The notes: generated from the sequence alone by a model not told the origin. DNA of 8,960 nucleotides from Lachnospiraceae bacterium UBA1066 (GCA_002316215.1 DCDB01000341.1:1-8960); one strand, 5' to 3'. Shown: positions 1 through 7,200, counted from the first letter of the stretch. Translations and numbers: made by a program.

Positions 1-122
1 AATACAAAGCTCTGGCGGATACGGAAAAAAGCGTGATTTTCGGCGGACGTCTTGGTACCTACCGTTACTATGACATGGACAAGGTAATAGAAGCTGCGCT
101 TGCTGACTCTGCCCGTGAATGA
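1..122 (+). CDS. glf: UDP-galactopyranose mutase, C-terminal end (partial)
   Basis: Only the last 39 complete codons and the TGA stop (120-122) lie in the window; the gene enters from the left edge with codons starting at base 3. The peptide contains VIFGGRLGTYRYYDMDKVI. The pattern FGGRLG-x-Y-x-YYDM-x-x-VI is the conserved C-terminal flavin-domain signature of UDP-galactopyranose mutase, the FAD enzyme that converts UDP-galactopyranose to UDP-galactofuranose for cell-surface polysaccharides in the cytoplasm. The role is unrelated to the purine genes that follow on the same strand after a 33-bp gap. No terminator is seen in that gap, so read-through into the guanine deaminase gene is possible. 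The assignment rests on a short but very characteristic segment. Confidence 0.85.
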   Translation, partial: YKALADTEKSVIFGGRLGTYRYYDMDKVIEAALADSARE

Positions 123-155
123 AGGTTTTTGTAAAGTCAATGAAAAGAGGCAATT

Positions 156-1430
156 ATGGAAGATAACTGTTTTGTCCTTCACGGCTCAGTTGTTTTCAGC
201 CGCAGCAAGGAAGAACTTGAGGAATATAAAGAGGCCTATCTCGTCTGTGAAGACGGCTTGTGTGCCGGTGTCTATGAAGAGCTTCCGGACCGCTATAAGG
301 ATTTCCCCGTGGAAGATTTTTGGGACAACCTGATTATTCCCGGCCTTGTGGATCTGCATGTCCATGCCCCGCAGTACAACTACAGGGGTACGGGTATGGA
401 CATGGAACTGATCGACTGGCTGAATAAGGTTACATTTCCGGAAGAAGTGAAATTCAGGGACAGGCTTTATGCGGAAAGATCATACGATATGTTTGTGGAA
501 GATCTTTACGAAGGCGCAACGACGCGAGCCGCTGTTTTTGCCACAGCCGATGTTCCTTCCACGGTAAAGCTCATGGATCTTTTAGAGGATTCAGGCCTTG
601 TGAGCTTTGTAGGAAAGGTCAATATGGACAGGAACGTACCGGATTACTATTGCGAGACCACGCAGCAGTCGCTGGAAGCTACAAAAAAGTGGCTGCACAG
701 GATCAGGGGGCGTTACGTAAATACATTTCCGATTCTGACGCCAAGATTTACGCCTACCTGTACAGATGCGCTTATGAGCGGTCTTGCCGAAATTGCTGAA
801 AAGGAAAATCTTCCGGTACAGTCGCATCTTTCCGAAAATCCCAGAGAAATTGCCTGGGTAAAGGAGTTGGAAAAGGATACGGAGTTTTATGGACAGGCCT
901 ATGATAAATTCGGTCTTTTCGGAGGAAAGCATCCGGCGATAATGGCGCATTGCGTTTATTCAGGGGAAGCTGAAACGGCTTTGATGAAGAAAAACGGAGT
1001 TTTTATTGCCCATTGTCCCGCATCCAATACCAATCTGGCATCGGGCATTGCGCCGGTGCGAAGATATCTTGATATGGGTATGAAGGTAGCTCTCGGATCT
1101 GATGTAGCCGGCGGAACAGAGACGTCTGTCTTTAAGGCGATGAAGGATGCCGTTGAATGTTCAAAGCTGAGATGGCGGCTGCAGGATCAAAGCCTTGCCC
1201 CGCTTAAGCTTCCGGAAGCCTTTTATATGGGAACTGAGGCCGGCGGCAGCTTCTTCGGTAAAGTGGGTTCATTTAAAAAAGGATACGAATTCGATGCCGT
1301 TGTCCTTGACGATTCTAACCTGCAAAGCATGAAGGAATTTACTCCGGCAGAGCGGCTTGAGCGCCTGGTTTATCTTTCGGACGACCGGAATGTCGTAGGA
1401 AAATACGTACGCGGGTGGAAACTGTATTAA
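156..1430 (+). CDS. guaD: Guanine deaminase, amidohydrolase superfamily (SsnA/GuaD-like)
   Basis: This 424-residue cytosolic metal-dependent hydrolase is expected to deaminate guanine to xanthine plus ammonia. Visible family motifs, in order: PGLVDLHVHAPQ (62-73) with metal ligands H68 and H70; LTPRFTPTC (194-202), where R197 corresponds to the guanine-contacting arginine of guanine deaminases; QSHLSEN (222-228) with H224 and E227; AHCVYSG (264-270) with H265; AHCPASN (285-291); and GSDVAGGT (314-321) with metal ligand D316. Length and motif order fit the amidohydrolase-type guanine deaminases, not the small cytidine-deaminase-fold GuaD of Bacillus. The start follows an AAAAGAGG ribosome site (143-150) by five bases. 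The E. coli yge locus carries the related ssnA, so an SsnA-type role is the main alternative. The PRF and PQ motifs favour true guanine deaminase. It is followed after 15 bp by an uncharacterised gene, probably in the same operon. Confidence 0.9.
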   Translation: MEDNCFVLHGSVVFSRSKEELEEYKEAYLVCEDGLCAGVYEELPDRYKDFPVEDFWDNLIIPGLVDLHVHAPQYNYRGTGMDMELIDWLNKVTFPEEVKFRDRLYAERSYDMFVEDLYEGATTRAAVFATADVPSTVKLMDLLEDSGLVSFVGKVNMDRNVPDYYCETTQQSLEATKKWLHRIRGRYVNTFPILTPRFTPTCTDALMSGLAEIAEKENLPVQSHLSENPREIAWVKELEKDTEFYGQAYDKFGLFGGKHPAIMAHCVYSGEAETALMKKNGVFIAHCPASNTNLASGIAPVRRYLDMGMKVALGSDVAGGTETSVFKAMKDAVECSKLRWRLQDQSLAPLKLPEAFYMGTEAGGSFFGKVGSFKKGYEFDAVVLDDSNLQSMKEFTPAERLERLVYLSDDRNVVGKYVRGWKLY

Positions 1431-1445
1431 AGACAGGAGAGTTTT

Positions 1446-2087
1446 ATGGAATTTAAAAAAGCGGAAAAAAAGGAAGTTATAACGGATGCTGAAGTCAAAA
1501 GCCGTATGAATGCCTGGCCTGACTGCTATTACAGGGAGAGGGATGCCCGTGTCCGCAGGCAGCTTCTTGATGAGGCGTCAAGGGAAAACCTTACGCCGGA
1601 AGAGAATAAGATGCGGGAAGTGCTTTGGAACAAGCGCTATAAAAATGCCGGACCGGGATCGCCCATGACGGATCTTTATTTAAAGACATGGTTGGATTTC
1701 CGGTTTATTTCTGAGAATCTTGGAGGACTGTTCGGCAATAAGTCCAATAGGAAAAAGGCGCTTGAAGCCCTGAAATGCCTGGGAGGAGAAGAGCTTGAAA
1801 GCTTTGGCTCTGCAGGAGACAATATCCTGTATCAGGAAATCTATCACCTCGGCATGCTTTATATTTCTCTGTGTCAGGAGGATAGAAACTATAAGTCCCT
1901 TGTTTTCGGGCTGGGTTCTATTTCGGATGACCGTCTGATATCAAAAATCGCCGCCGAGTTCCGTTCGGTGGCGATTAAGGTTCCTAAAGAGACTGGTCTT
2001 ACGAAGGAATGCGGGCTTTGGACAAGGGCGCTTACGGCAGCTTTTTCCGATGCCTATCCGGACAGCCGCACTTTCCTTGAAGAATAA
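1446..2087 (+). CDS. Uncharacterised 213-residue protein following guanine deaminase
   Basis: I do not recognise this protein with confidence; it may belong to one of the uncharacterised Firmicutes DUF families (DUF6553 is a tentative suggestion from memory). It has no signal peptide and no membrane segment, so it should be cytosolic. Residues 1-20 are strongly charged. Residues 28-66 are Arg/Glu rich, with the pattern YYRERDARVRRQLLDEA, then PEENKMREVLWNKRY. A more hydrophobic helical part (75-150) contains WLDFRFISENLGGLFGNKS and QEIYHLGMLYISLC. No catalytic metal or nucleotide motif is evident. The ORF is convincing: an AGGAG site (1435-1439) precedes ATG by six bases, codon use matches its neighbours, and it starts 15 bp after guaD. 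It is the last plus-strand gene before the convergent terminator. Co-transcription with guaD suggests an accessory role in purine use, but this is inference only. Confidence 0.8.
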   Translation: MEFKKAEKKEVITDAEVKSRMNAWPDCYYRERDARVRRQLLDEASRENLTPEENKMREVLWNKRYKNAGPGSPMTDLYLKTWLDFRFISENLGGLFGNKSNRKKALEALKCLGGEELESFGSAGDNILYQEIYHLGMLYISLCQEDRNYKSLVFGLGSISDDRLISKIAAEFRSVAIKVPKETGLTKECGLWTRALTAAFSDAYPDSRTFLEE

Positions 2088-2105
2088 ATCAAAAAGGTTT
2101 TCATG

Positions 2106-2141
2106 CATCCATAAGTAAGTCTGAAGACTTATTTGTGGATG
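2106..2141. terminator. Hairpin between convergent operons, overlapping the 3' end of carbamate kinase
   Basis: A 16-bp stem (2106-2121 with 2126-2141), closed by a TGAA loop, contains no mismatch, only two G-T pairs. It sits exactly where the plus-strand guaD group meets the minus-strand carbamate kinase gene; its right arm encodes the last Ile-His-Lys codons and stop of that gene. On the minus strand a T5 run follows about ten bases beyond the stem (CCTTTTTGAT). On the plus strand no T run follows. It is therefore a plausible shared terminator or 3'-end-protecting stem, though not a textbook intrinsic terminator in either direction. Confidence 0.6.
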
Positions 2142-3073
2142 ATTGTACCGGTCTTCCCCATGATGCCGTCCCGGGCTTTTTGAAGCTCGGTGATGAGGGA
2201 GGTACGTCCTTCCTTTGAATCCGCGAAGTCAATGGCGGCGCTGACCTTCGGCAGCATGGATCCGGGAGCAAACTGACCTTCTCTTACGTATTTTCTTGCC
2301 TCATCGCAGGTCATCTCGGAAATAGAGGTTTCATTTTCCTTACCGAAATTAATTGCTACTTTCTCAACTGCCGTCAGGATAATCAGCATGTCGGCATCCA
2401 GTTCTCTTGCCAGGAGACAGCTTGCGTAATCTTTGTCGATTACGGCGCTGGCTCCTTTTAAGTGGTTCCCCTGCATCGTGACCGGGACTCCGCCTCCGCC
2501 GCAGGCAATAACGATTTTTCCGGCATCAACAAGGGAGGAAATGGCGTCAAGTTCGACAATCTCCTTTGGAAGAGGGGAGGCGACTACCCTTCGGTAGCCG
2601 CGTCCGGAATCTTCTTTCATAATGTGTCCGTATTTTTTTGCCTGAAGTTCCGCTTCTTCCTTTGTAAGAAAACGCCCGATCGGTTTTGAGGGATTTTCAA
2701 ATGCAGGATCGTTCGGATCGACCCGCACCTGCGTTACGACAGTCACGACCGGAGTACGCACAAATCCGCGGTTCCTGAGCTCTTCTCTTAAAGCATTCTG
2801 AAGATCGTAGCCGATATAGGCCTGGCTCATGGCGACACAGACGGAAAGCGGCGTGTTCGGCTGAGAATCGTCTTCACGCGAAAGCGCAGTCATTGCGTTA
2901 TTGATCATTCCCACCTGAGGTCCGTTTCCGTGGACGATAACGACCTGATGGCCTTCCTCAATCAAATCACAGAGAGCTTTTGCGGTGGATTTCACGGCAA
3001 TCATCTGTTCCGGAAGCGTGTTCCCGAGGGCATTTCCGCCTAATGCGACGACGATACGTTTTCTGATATACAT
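2129..3073 (-). CDS. arcC: Carbamate kinase
   Basis: This 314-residue cytosolic amino-acid-kinase-family enzyme catalyses carbamoyl phosphate + ADP to ATP + carbamate (then CO2 and ammonia), giving substrate-level ATP. Motifs: VVALGGNAL (8-16), VHGNGPQVG (47-55), PSKPIG (128-133, K130), VVASPLPKEIVE (163-174), ACGGGGVPV (190-198), VIDKDYAS (211-218, K214), ILTAVEKV (232-239) and FAPGSMLPKV (268-277, K276). The three lysines match those conserved around the nucleotide and phosphate site of Enterococcus carbamate kinase. The usual family length is about 310. The frame stays open 33 codons upstream, but the start is placed at 3073, behind a GGAGGT site with 7-base spacing; the longer form would overlap ygeW. 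It lies 25 bp after ygeW, so the carbamoyl phosphate is probably supplied by YgeW rather than by arginine deiminase; no arcA or arcB is present. E. coli has the equivalent gene yqeA in its yge cluster. Confidence 0.95.
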   Translation of the reverse strand: MYIRKRIVVALGGNALGNTLPEQMIAVKSTAKALCDLIEEGHQVVIVHGNGPQVGMINNAMTALSREDDSQPNTPLSVCVAMSQAYIGYDLQNALREELRNRGFVRTPVVTVVTQVRVDPNDPAFENPSKPIGRFLTKEEAELQAKKYGHIMKEDSGRGYRRVVASPLPKEIVELDAISSLVDAGKIVIACGGGGVPVTMQGNHLKGASAVIDKDYASCLLARELDADMLIILTAVEKVAINFGKENETSISEMTCDEARKYVREGQFAPGSMLPKVSAAIDFADSKEGRTSLITELQKARDGIMGKTGTIIHK

Positions 3074-3080
3074 TTCAATA

Positions 3081-3086
3081 ACCTCC
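3081..3086 (-). promoter_or_regulatory. Ribosome binding site fixing the carbamate kinase start
   Basis: GGAGGT on the minus strand lies seven bases before the ATG at 3073-3071. It decides between this start and an in-frame ATG at 3172 that would add 33 atypical residues and overlap the end of ygeW. Confidence 0.85.
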
Positions 3087-3098
3087 GTAAAAAAGAAA

Positions 3099-4304
3099 TT
3101 ACCGGAATATGCGCGGAGTGCCCTTTTCTTCAAGAGCCTTAAGGACGGCAGGCGCATCCCTGAATTTTTCAAGGAGAATCATAGCGGCAATGACGTAAGG
3201 CTTGTAGCTCGCCTGTTTATAAAGCGAATCGCGGTAGCGGTCGAAGACGGAAGCGTCGACTTCGCCTTCCTCACAGCTTACACCGGAAATATCAGCCGGA
3301 AGGCAGTGCAGATAGATGGCCTTTCCTTCTTTTGTTGTCTTCATGAGCTCTTCAGAGCATGTCCAATTCTTGAAGCCGGCATTATGGGCCAGCAGTTCTT
3401 TTTCAAGCCGGTCGATGCCTTCCTGATCGCCGTTTCCGTACAGCTCCGTACGTTCTTCCATAGCGGCAAACGGCGCCCAGCTCTTCGGATAGACGATATC
3501 CGCGTCCTTGAAAGCTTCTTCCATGCTGTTGGTCTTTGTGAAGCTTCCGCCGGAAGCAGCAGCCTGTTTCCTTGCAATGTCTTCGACTTCAGGCATGATG
3601 TCATAGCCTTCCGGATGGGCAAGGACAACATTGGCACCAAGCCTTGTCATAAGGCCGATACAGCCCTGAGGTACGGAAAGGGGTTTCCCGTAGGACGGCG
3701 AATAAGCCCAGGTCATGGCAATTTTTTTACCTTTCATATTTTCGATGCCGCCGAGTTCATGGATGCAGTGGAGAGTATCCGCCATGATCTGTGTCGGATG
3801 ATCGATGTCGCACTGCAGATTGACAAGCGTCGGCCGCTGTTCAAGAATACCGTCGTCATAACCCTGCTGGACGGCATCGGTTACGTCGTGCATATACTTG
3901 TTTCCTTTTCCGATATACATGTCGTCGCGGATTCCGATGACGTCTGCCATAAATGAAATCATGTTGGCTGTTTCACGCACGGTTTCGCCGTGGGCAATCT
4001 GTGATTTCTTTTCATCAAGATCCTGGACTTCAAGTCCCAGAAGATTGCAGGCAGAAGCAAAAGAGAAGCGCGTGCGCGTGGAATTATCCCGGAAAAGCGA
4101 AATGCCGAGACCGGAATCGAAAACTTTTGTTGAGATGTTGTGTGACCTTAAGTAGCGTAGGGCATCCGCTACAGTCCAGATGCCTTTGATTTCGTCGTCG
4201 GTTTTTTCCCAGGTCAGGAAAAAATCCTTAAGATACATGTTTGAAAGATTAAGCCCTGAAAGCGCATTTAAATAATCCTGAAAGTTCATGTGATTGATAT
4301 CCAT
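3099..4304 (-). CDS. ygeW: Knotted carbamoyltransferase YgeW
   Basis: This 401-residue member of the aspartate/ornithine carbamoyltransferase superfamily carries the YgeW signatures: ISTKVFDSGLGIS (57-69), the carbamoyl-phosphate loop FRDNSTRTRFS (71-81), KSQIAHGETVRETANMISF (100-118), CDIDHPTQ (165-172), MTWAYSPSYGKPLSVPQG (197-214), YPKSWAP (272-278), and HCLPADISGVSCEEGEV (333-349). From memory it is close to E. coli YgeW along its whole length, and slightly longer at the N-terminus. The physiological co-substrate is unresolved: YgeW lacks typical ornithine or aspartate recognition, and it is thought to run in reverse, phosphorolysing a carbamoylated purine-derived product to carbamoyl phosphate. 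That fits carbamate kinase lying 25 bp downstream. The start at 4304 follows AAGGAGA (4317-4311) with a 6-base gap; Met6 is a less likely alternative. Expected to be a cytosolic trimer by family analogy. Confidence 0.93.
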   Translation of the reverse strand: MDINHMNFQDYLNALSGLNLSNMYLKDFFLTWEKTDDEIKGIWTVADALRYLRSHNISTKVFDSGLGISLFRDNSTRTRFSFASACNLLGLEVQDLDEKKSQIAHGETVRETANMISFMADVIGIRDDMYIGKGNKYMHDVTDAVQQGYDDGILEQRPTLVNLQCDIDHPTQIMADTLHCIHELGGIENMKGKKIAMTWAYSPSYGKPLSVPQGCIGLMTRLGANVVLAHPEGYDIMPEVEDIARKQAAASGGSFTKTNSMEEAFKDADIVYPKSWAPFAAMEERTELYGNGDQEGIDRLEKELLAHNAGFKNWTCSEELMKTTKEGKAIYLHCLPADISGVSCEEGEVDASVFDRYRDSLYKQASYKPYVIAAMILLEKFRDAPAVLKALEEKGTPRIFR

Positions 4305-4457
4305 TTATTTTCTCCTTAAAAAGTACTTGGAAATTTAATTTGCCGGATGCTGTTTCATTGCGATTATAGATTTGAAAATGTCCGTTTCCCCGATTCTCAG
4401 GAAAACCGCGGTAAATCTGTCTGCTGAAAGCTGTTTGTGTGTTAATCCTGCGGCAGC

Positions 4458-5801
4458 TTAGGAGACAACCGGTTCGGGATTGGAAGCAACGTAGGTATCC
4501 GGAACAGCCGCATAGACAGCTGCACAGGTAACAAGATCCTGCTTCCAGGTGATTTCATTCGGGGCGTGAGCCTGGGATTCTGCTCCCGGACCGAAACCGA
4601 CGCAGGGAATTCCGAAACGTCCCTGGATGGCGACGCCATTTGTCGAGAATGTCCATTTATCAATCAGCGGGCGGCCGCTGCGGCAGTTCATGGCACCGGT
4701 GTCCCCGATGCGGTCTTCTCCGTACATGGCATGATAGACCTCGGAAAGAGCTTCGACATGAGGAGCGCTTTCTGCATTGATCCAGGTCGGGAAATAGCAT
4801 TCTGTCTTATATACCAGGCCGGTATATGCCGGTCTTTCGTAATTATACATGGAAACACGGACATCGTCCGCATATTTTCTGCAGGAGGGCAGATTGCGGA
4901 TTTCGTCGAGACAGGTTTCAAATGTCTCGCCTGCCGTCATACGGCGGTCAAGGGATACGGAGCAGCTGTCGGCAACAGCGCAGCGGCTGGGAGAAGTAAA
5001 GAAGATCTCCGATACGGTGACAGTGCCTCTGCCTAAGAAGCGTGCATCTTCGTAATGTTCCGGATTGAACTTCGGGTTCAGCATCTTTGAAAGACCTTTA
5101 ATTTCACTTGACTCGGAGTCGTCATTCTCATTAAGGGAACGTACATCCTGTAAAACATCCGCCATTTTGAAAATGGCATTATCGCCGCGTTCCGGAGCAG
5201 AGCCATGGCAGGAGATTCCGTGCATGTCGACGCGGATTTCCATACGGCCTCTGTGGCCGCGGTAAATGCCGCCGTCCGTCGGTTCCGTGGAAACGACAAA
5301 TTCAGGGGTAATTTTGTCTTCTTTATGAATGTACTGCCAGCAGAGACCGTCGCAATCTTCTTCCTGAACCGTGCCGGAGACCATGATTTTCACATTCTTT
5401 GGTATGAGATTTAAATCTTTCATGATTTTTGCACCGTAAACAGAGGAAACAATTCCGCCCAGCTGATCGGAAGAACCGCGTCCGCCGATTTCGGCGTCAT
5501 TTTCATAGCCCTCATAGGGATCGAACTTCCAGTTTGCCCTGTAGCCGATACCGACCGTATCAATATGGGCGTCAAAAGCAATAATCCTGCTTCCGGACCC
5601 CATAAAACCGATGACGTTGCCCTGCGGATCGATATTTACTTCGTCAAAACCTACTTTTTTCATTTCGGCTGCAATCGTTTCGATATGCTTCTTCTCATCG
5701 CAGCTTTCACCCGGATTCCGTATAATGGCCCGTAAAAACGCCGTCATGTCCTTTTCATAACCCTTTGCCGCATCTTTAATTTTTTCATAATCCATCTTCA
5801 T
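4458..5801 (-). CDS. ygeY: YgeY-type M20 metallohydrolase/deacylase
   Basis: This 447-residue cytosolic di-zinc hydrolase belongs to the M20/ArgE/DapE family, YgeY subgroup. Likely catalytic features: DAHIDTVG (77-84) with H79 and catalytic D81; GRGSSDQLGG (107-116) with bridging D112; VQEEDCDG (145-152) with base E147 and ligand E148; STEPTDG (171-177) with ligand E173; the dimerisation-domain histidine in HGSAPERGDNA (199-209); and AHAPNE (411-416) with ligand H412. It was long labelled a peptidase. In the yge context it more likely hydrolyses an N-acyl, ureido or formyl derivative leading to diaminopropionate; this is inference. Three in-frame ATGs cluster at 5804, 5801 and 5795; 5801 is chosen because GGAG at 5812-5809 is then seven bases away. 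A longer frame from 5831 has no suitable ribosome site. It follows dpaL after 135 bp, a gap that holds a probable extra promoter. Confidence 0.92.
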   Translation of the reverse strand: MKMDYEKIKDAAKGYEKDMTAFLRAIIRNPGESCDEKKHIETIAAEMKKVGFDEVNIDPQGNVIGFMGSGSRIIAFDAHIDTVGIGYRANWKFDPYEGYENDAEIGGRGSSDQLGGIVSSVYGAKIMKDLNLIPKNVKIMVSGTVQEEDCDGLCWQYIHKEDKITPEFVVSTEPTDGGIYRGHRGRMEIRVDMHGISCHGSAPERGDNAIFKMADVLQDVRSLNENDDSESSEIKGLSKMLNPKFNPEHYEDARFLGRGTVTVSEIFFTSPSRCAVADSCSVSLDRRMTAGETFETCLDEIRNLPSCRKYADDVRVSMYNYERPAYTGLVYKTECYFPTWINAESAPHVEALSEVYHAMYGEDRIGDTGAMNCRSGRPLIDKWTFSTNGVAIQGRFGIPCVGFGPGAESQAHAPNEITWKQDLVTCAAVYAAVPDTYVASNPEPVVS

Positions 5802-5808
5802 CATACCT

Positions 5809-5814
5809 CTCCTT
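5809..5814 (-). promoter_or_regulatory. Ribosome binding site fixing the ygeY start
   Basis: AAGGAG on the minus strand precedes ATGATGAAGATG. GGAG is 4, 7 and 13 bases from the three ATGs, favouring the second (5801), and it excludes the upstream in-frame ATG at 5831, which lies before the site. Confidence 0.7.
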
Positions 5815-5852
5815 ATCTTACTCTTTTCCACTGCGACGTTTCTTTAGTTGTT

Positions 5853-5881
5853 ATTATATAAAACTTCTTCCGCCATAAAAA
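5853..5881 (-). promoter_or_regulatory. Probable promoter in front of ygeY
   Basis: The minus strand has a perfect TATAAT -10 box at 5858-5853. At 17 bp upstream the -35 hexamer would be TTTTTA (5881-5876), only 3 of 6 matches to TTGACA. A start near 5846 would give a leader of about 45 bases. The poor -35 and the overlapping direct repeat suggest an activator-dependent promoter, so ygeY-ygeW-arcC could be expressed partly apart from dpaL. Prediction only. Confidence 0.45.
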
Positions 5882-5889
5882 CTTCTTCC
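5860..5889 (-). repeat. Two direct copies of GGAAGAAGTTTT spaced 18 bp
   Basis: Identical 12-mers occur at 5889-5878 and 5871-5860 on the minus strand. The downstream copy ends one base before the TATAAT box; the upstream copy covers the -35 position. The 18-bp period places both on nearly the same DNA face, as expected for an activator or repressor binding in tandem. No known factor is recognised. Confidence 0.5.
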
Positions 5890-5936
5890 TTGATGCATTT
5901 GTGAATACTTTAAAGCGATTTTTGCGGTTTTGTACT

Positions 5937-7187
5937 TTATTTCACTACTTCCTGCCCTCTGTGCCTGATCCCGTAAAGCCCGTCCCAGACGACTTCACGG
6001 AACCGCACCGGATCCGTATTGCCTTCCGTAGATACAAGAAGCACCTGGGAATCCGGCCCGAGACGAAGTGTTTCTTTGATTCCTTCATACCGGGGATAGC
6101 TCAGGATTGAAGCCAGGAAACCCATGGTAACCGAACCGGATTCACCGGAAATAACCGTAGGATCTCCGGCCAATGGAACCCCGTACATACGCGTCCCCTT
6201 AGCGCTCATCCAGTCGGGACATCCCGCAAAGCCCGCTGCGTGATTTCTGAGAATATCCCAGCCGATTGTATTCGGTTCGCCGCAGGCGAGACCCGCCATG
6301 ATCGTATCGAGTTTTCCTTTTACAACGGATGTCTTGCCGTCTTTGCGCATTGCGGAGCGGTACAGACAGTCGGCGGCACCTGCTTCGACAACACACATGA
6401 TTGGTTCATGGCCTTTATATTTATTTGCGAAATAACCGACGACGGAAGCGGCGAGAGAACCGACACCTGCCTGGATGAAAATATGCGTCGGGCATTCGCA
6501 GCCGTCTGCAAGGAGCTGCCGGTCGGCTTCAATGGAAAGCGTTCCGTAGCCCTGCATGATGAAAGAGGGAATTTCCGTGTAACCGCGCCATGCCGTATCC
6601 TGTATAATGACGCCGTTAGGATCTTTTTTTGCCTGGGAAGCAGCAAGACGTACACATTCATCGTAATTAAGATCCTCGATTGTGACTTCTGCATTTTCCT
6701 TAGCGATATTCTGACGGCGTATTTCCGAAGAACCGCGCGGCATGCGAACGACTGCTTTCTGGCCGAGGCGGTTTGCCGACCAGGCAACACCGCGGCCGTG
6801 ATTCCCGTCGGTGGCGGTATAGAAGGTTGTCTGGCCGATTTCGTTTCGCAGTTTTTCAGATGACAGGACCTGATACGGAAGTTCTGAAATATCTTTTCCG
6901 GTCTTTTGGGCGATATAGCTTCCGATGGCGTAGGAACCGCCTAAGACCTTAAAGGCATTCAGCCCGAAACGGAAGGATTCATCTTTTATGTAGAGATTTT
7001 TGATGCCGAGATAAGAGGCCATTCTGGAAAGCTTATGCAGCGGAGTAACAGCATACTGTGGAAAAGAGCGATGAAAGGTGATGGCTTTTTTTACATTTTC
7101 CTCAGACATTACGGAAAGCCAGCGGTCGTCGGAAGGCGGAACTTCATTTGAAGTAAAAACCATCTCTTCATTATTGGAACAGTTCAT
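5937..7187 (-). CDS. dpaL: Diaminopropionate ammonia-lyase
   Basis: This 416-residue PLP enzyme of fold type II (YgeX family) converts 2,3-diaminopropionate (D or L in characterised members) to pyruvate and two ammonia. The PLP-binding lysine is K80 in NAFKVLGG (77-84), preceded by the KDESFRFGLNAFK signature. Other motifs: TATDGNHGRGVAW (124-136) with D127, and QDTAWRGYTEIP (196-207) with D197; these two aspartates correspond to the catalytic pair known in E. coli YgeX. Also seen are the phosphate-binding glycine loop QAGVGSLA (239-246), GLACGEPN (299-306) and SGESGSVTMG (347-356). Length matches the family (about 400). The start at 7187 follows AGGAGG (7198-7193) by five bases. It begins 13 bp after the regulator stop, so the two share a transcript. 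The aminoacrylate-to-pyruvate chemistry gives the route its entry to central metabolism. A threonine dehydratase role is less likely because the YgeX-specific motifs are intact. Confidence 0.95.
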   Translation of the reverse strand: MNCSNNEEMVFTSNEVPPSDDRWLSVMSEENVKKAITFHRSFPQYAVTPLHKLSRMASYLGIKNLYIKDESFRFGLNAFKVLGGSYAIGSYIAQKTGKDISELPYQVLSSEKLRNEIGQTTFYTATDGNHGRGVAWSANRLGQKAVVRMPRGSSEIRRQNIAKENAEVTIEDLNYDECVRLAASQAKKDPNGVIIQDTAWRGYTEIPSFIMQGYGTLSIEADRQLLADGCECPTHIFIQAGVGSLAASVVGYFANKYKGHEPIMCVVEAGAADCLYRSAMRKDGKTSVVKGKLDTIMAGLACGEPNTIGWDILRNHAAGFAGCPDWMSAKGTRMYGVPLAGDPTVISGESGSVTMGFLASILSYPRYEGIKETLRLGPDSQVLLVSTEGNTDPVRFREVVWDGLYGIRHRGQEVVK

Positions 7188-7200
7188 TTCAGCCTCCTGA

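Noticed and set aside
591..950. 119-codon minus-strand open frame
   Set aside because: It is antisense to guanine deaminase with no supporting signals.
3074..3172. 33-residue N-terminal extension of carbamate kinase
   Set aside because: It overlaps the 3' end of ygeW, lacks a ribosome site, and the family begins at the MYIRKRIVVALGGN segment behind a good GGAGGT.
2985..3956. 323-codon plus-strand open frame
   Set aside because: It lies antisense to well-supported ygeW and carbamate kinase genes, has no ribosome site, and its product resembles no family; it is a shadow of their codon pattern.
4566..5036. 156-codon plus-strand open frame
   Set aside because: It is antisense to ygeY, which has an intact set of metal ligands; shadow frame.
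5802..5831. 10-residue N-terminal extension of YgeY
   Set aside because: The AAGGAG site lies inside the extension, so translation must start downstream at 5804, 5801 or 5795.
5855..5876. Sigma-54 type promoter (TGGC ... before ygeY), as in the E. coli yge locus
   Set aside because: TGGC is present on the minus strand but no GC doublet is found at the required spacing; the TATAAT box fits better.
5890..5936. Terminator after dpaL
   Set aside because: Only short direct repeats (TACTTTA) are present; no stable GC stem followed by a T run was found.
6240..6863. 207-codon plus-strand open frame
   Set aside because: It lies wholly antisense to dpaL, which shows all family motifs; no ribosome site and no recognisable product.
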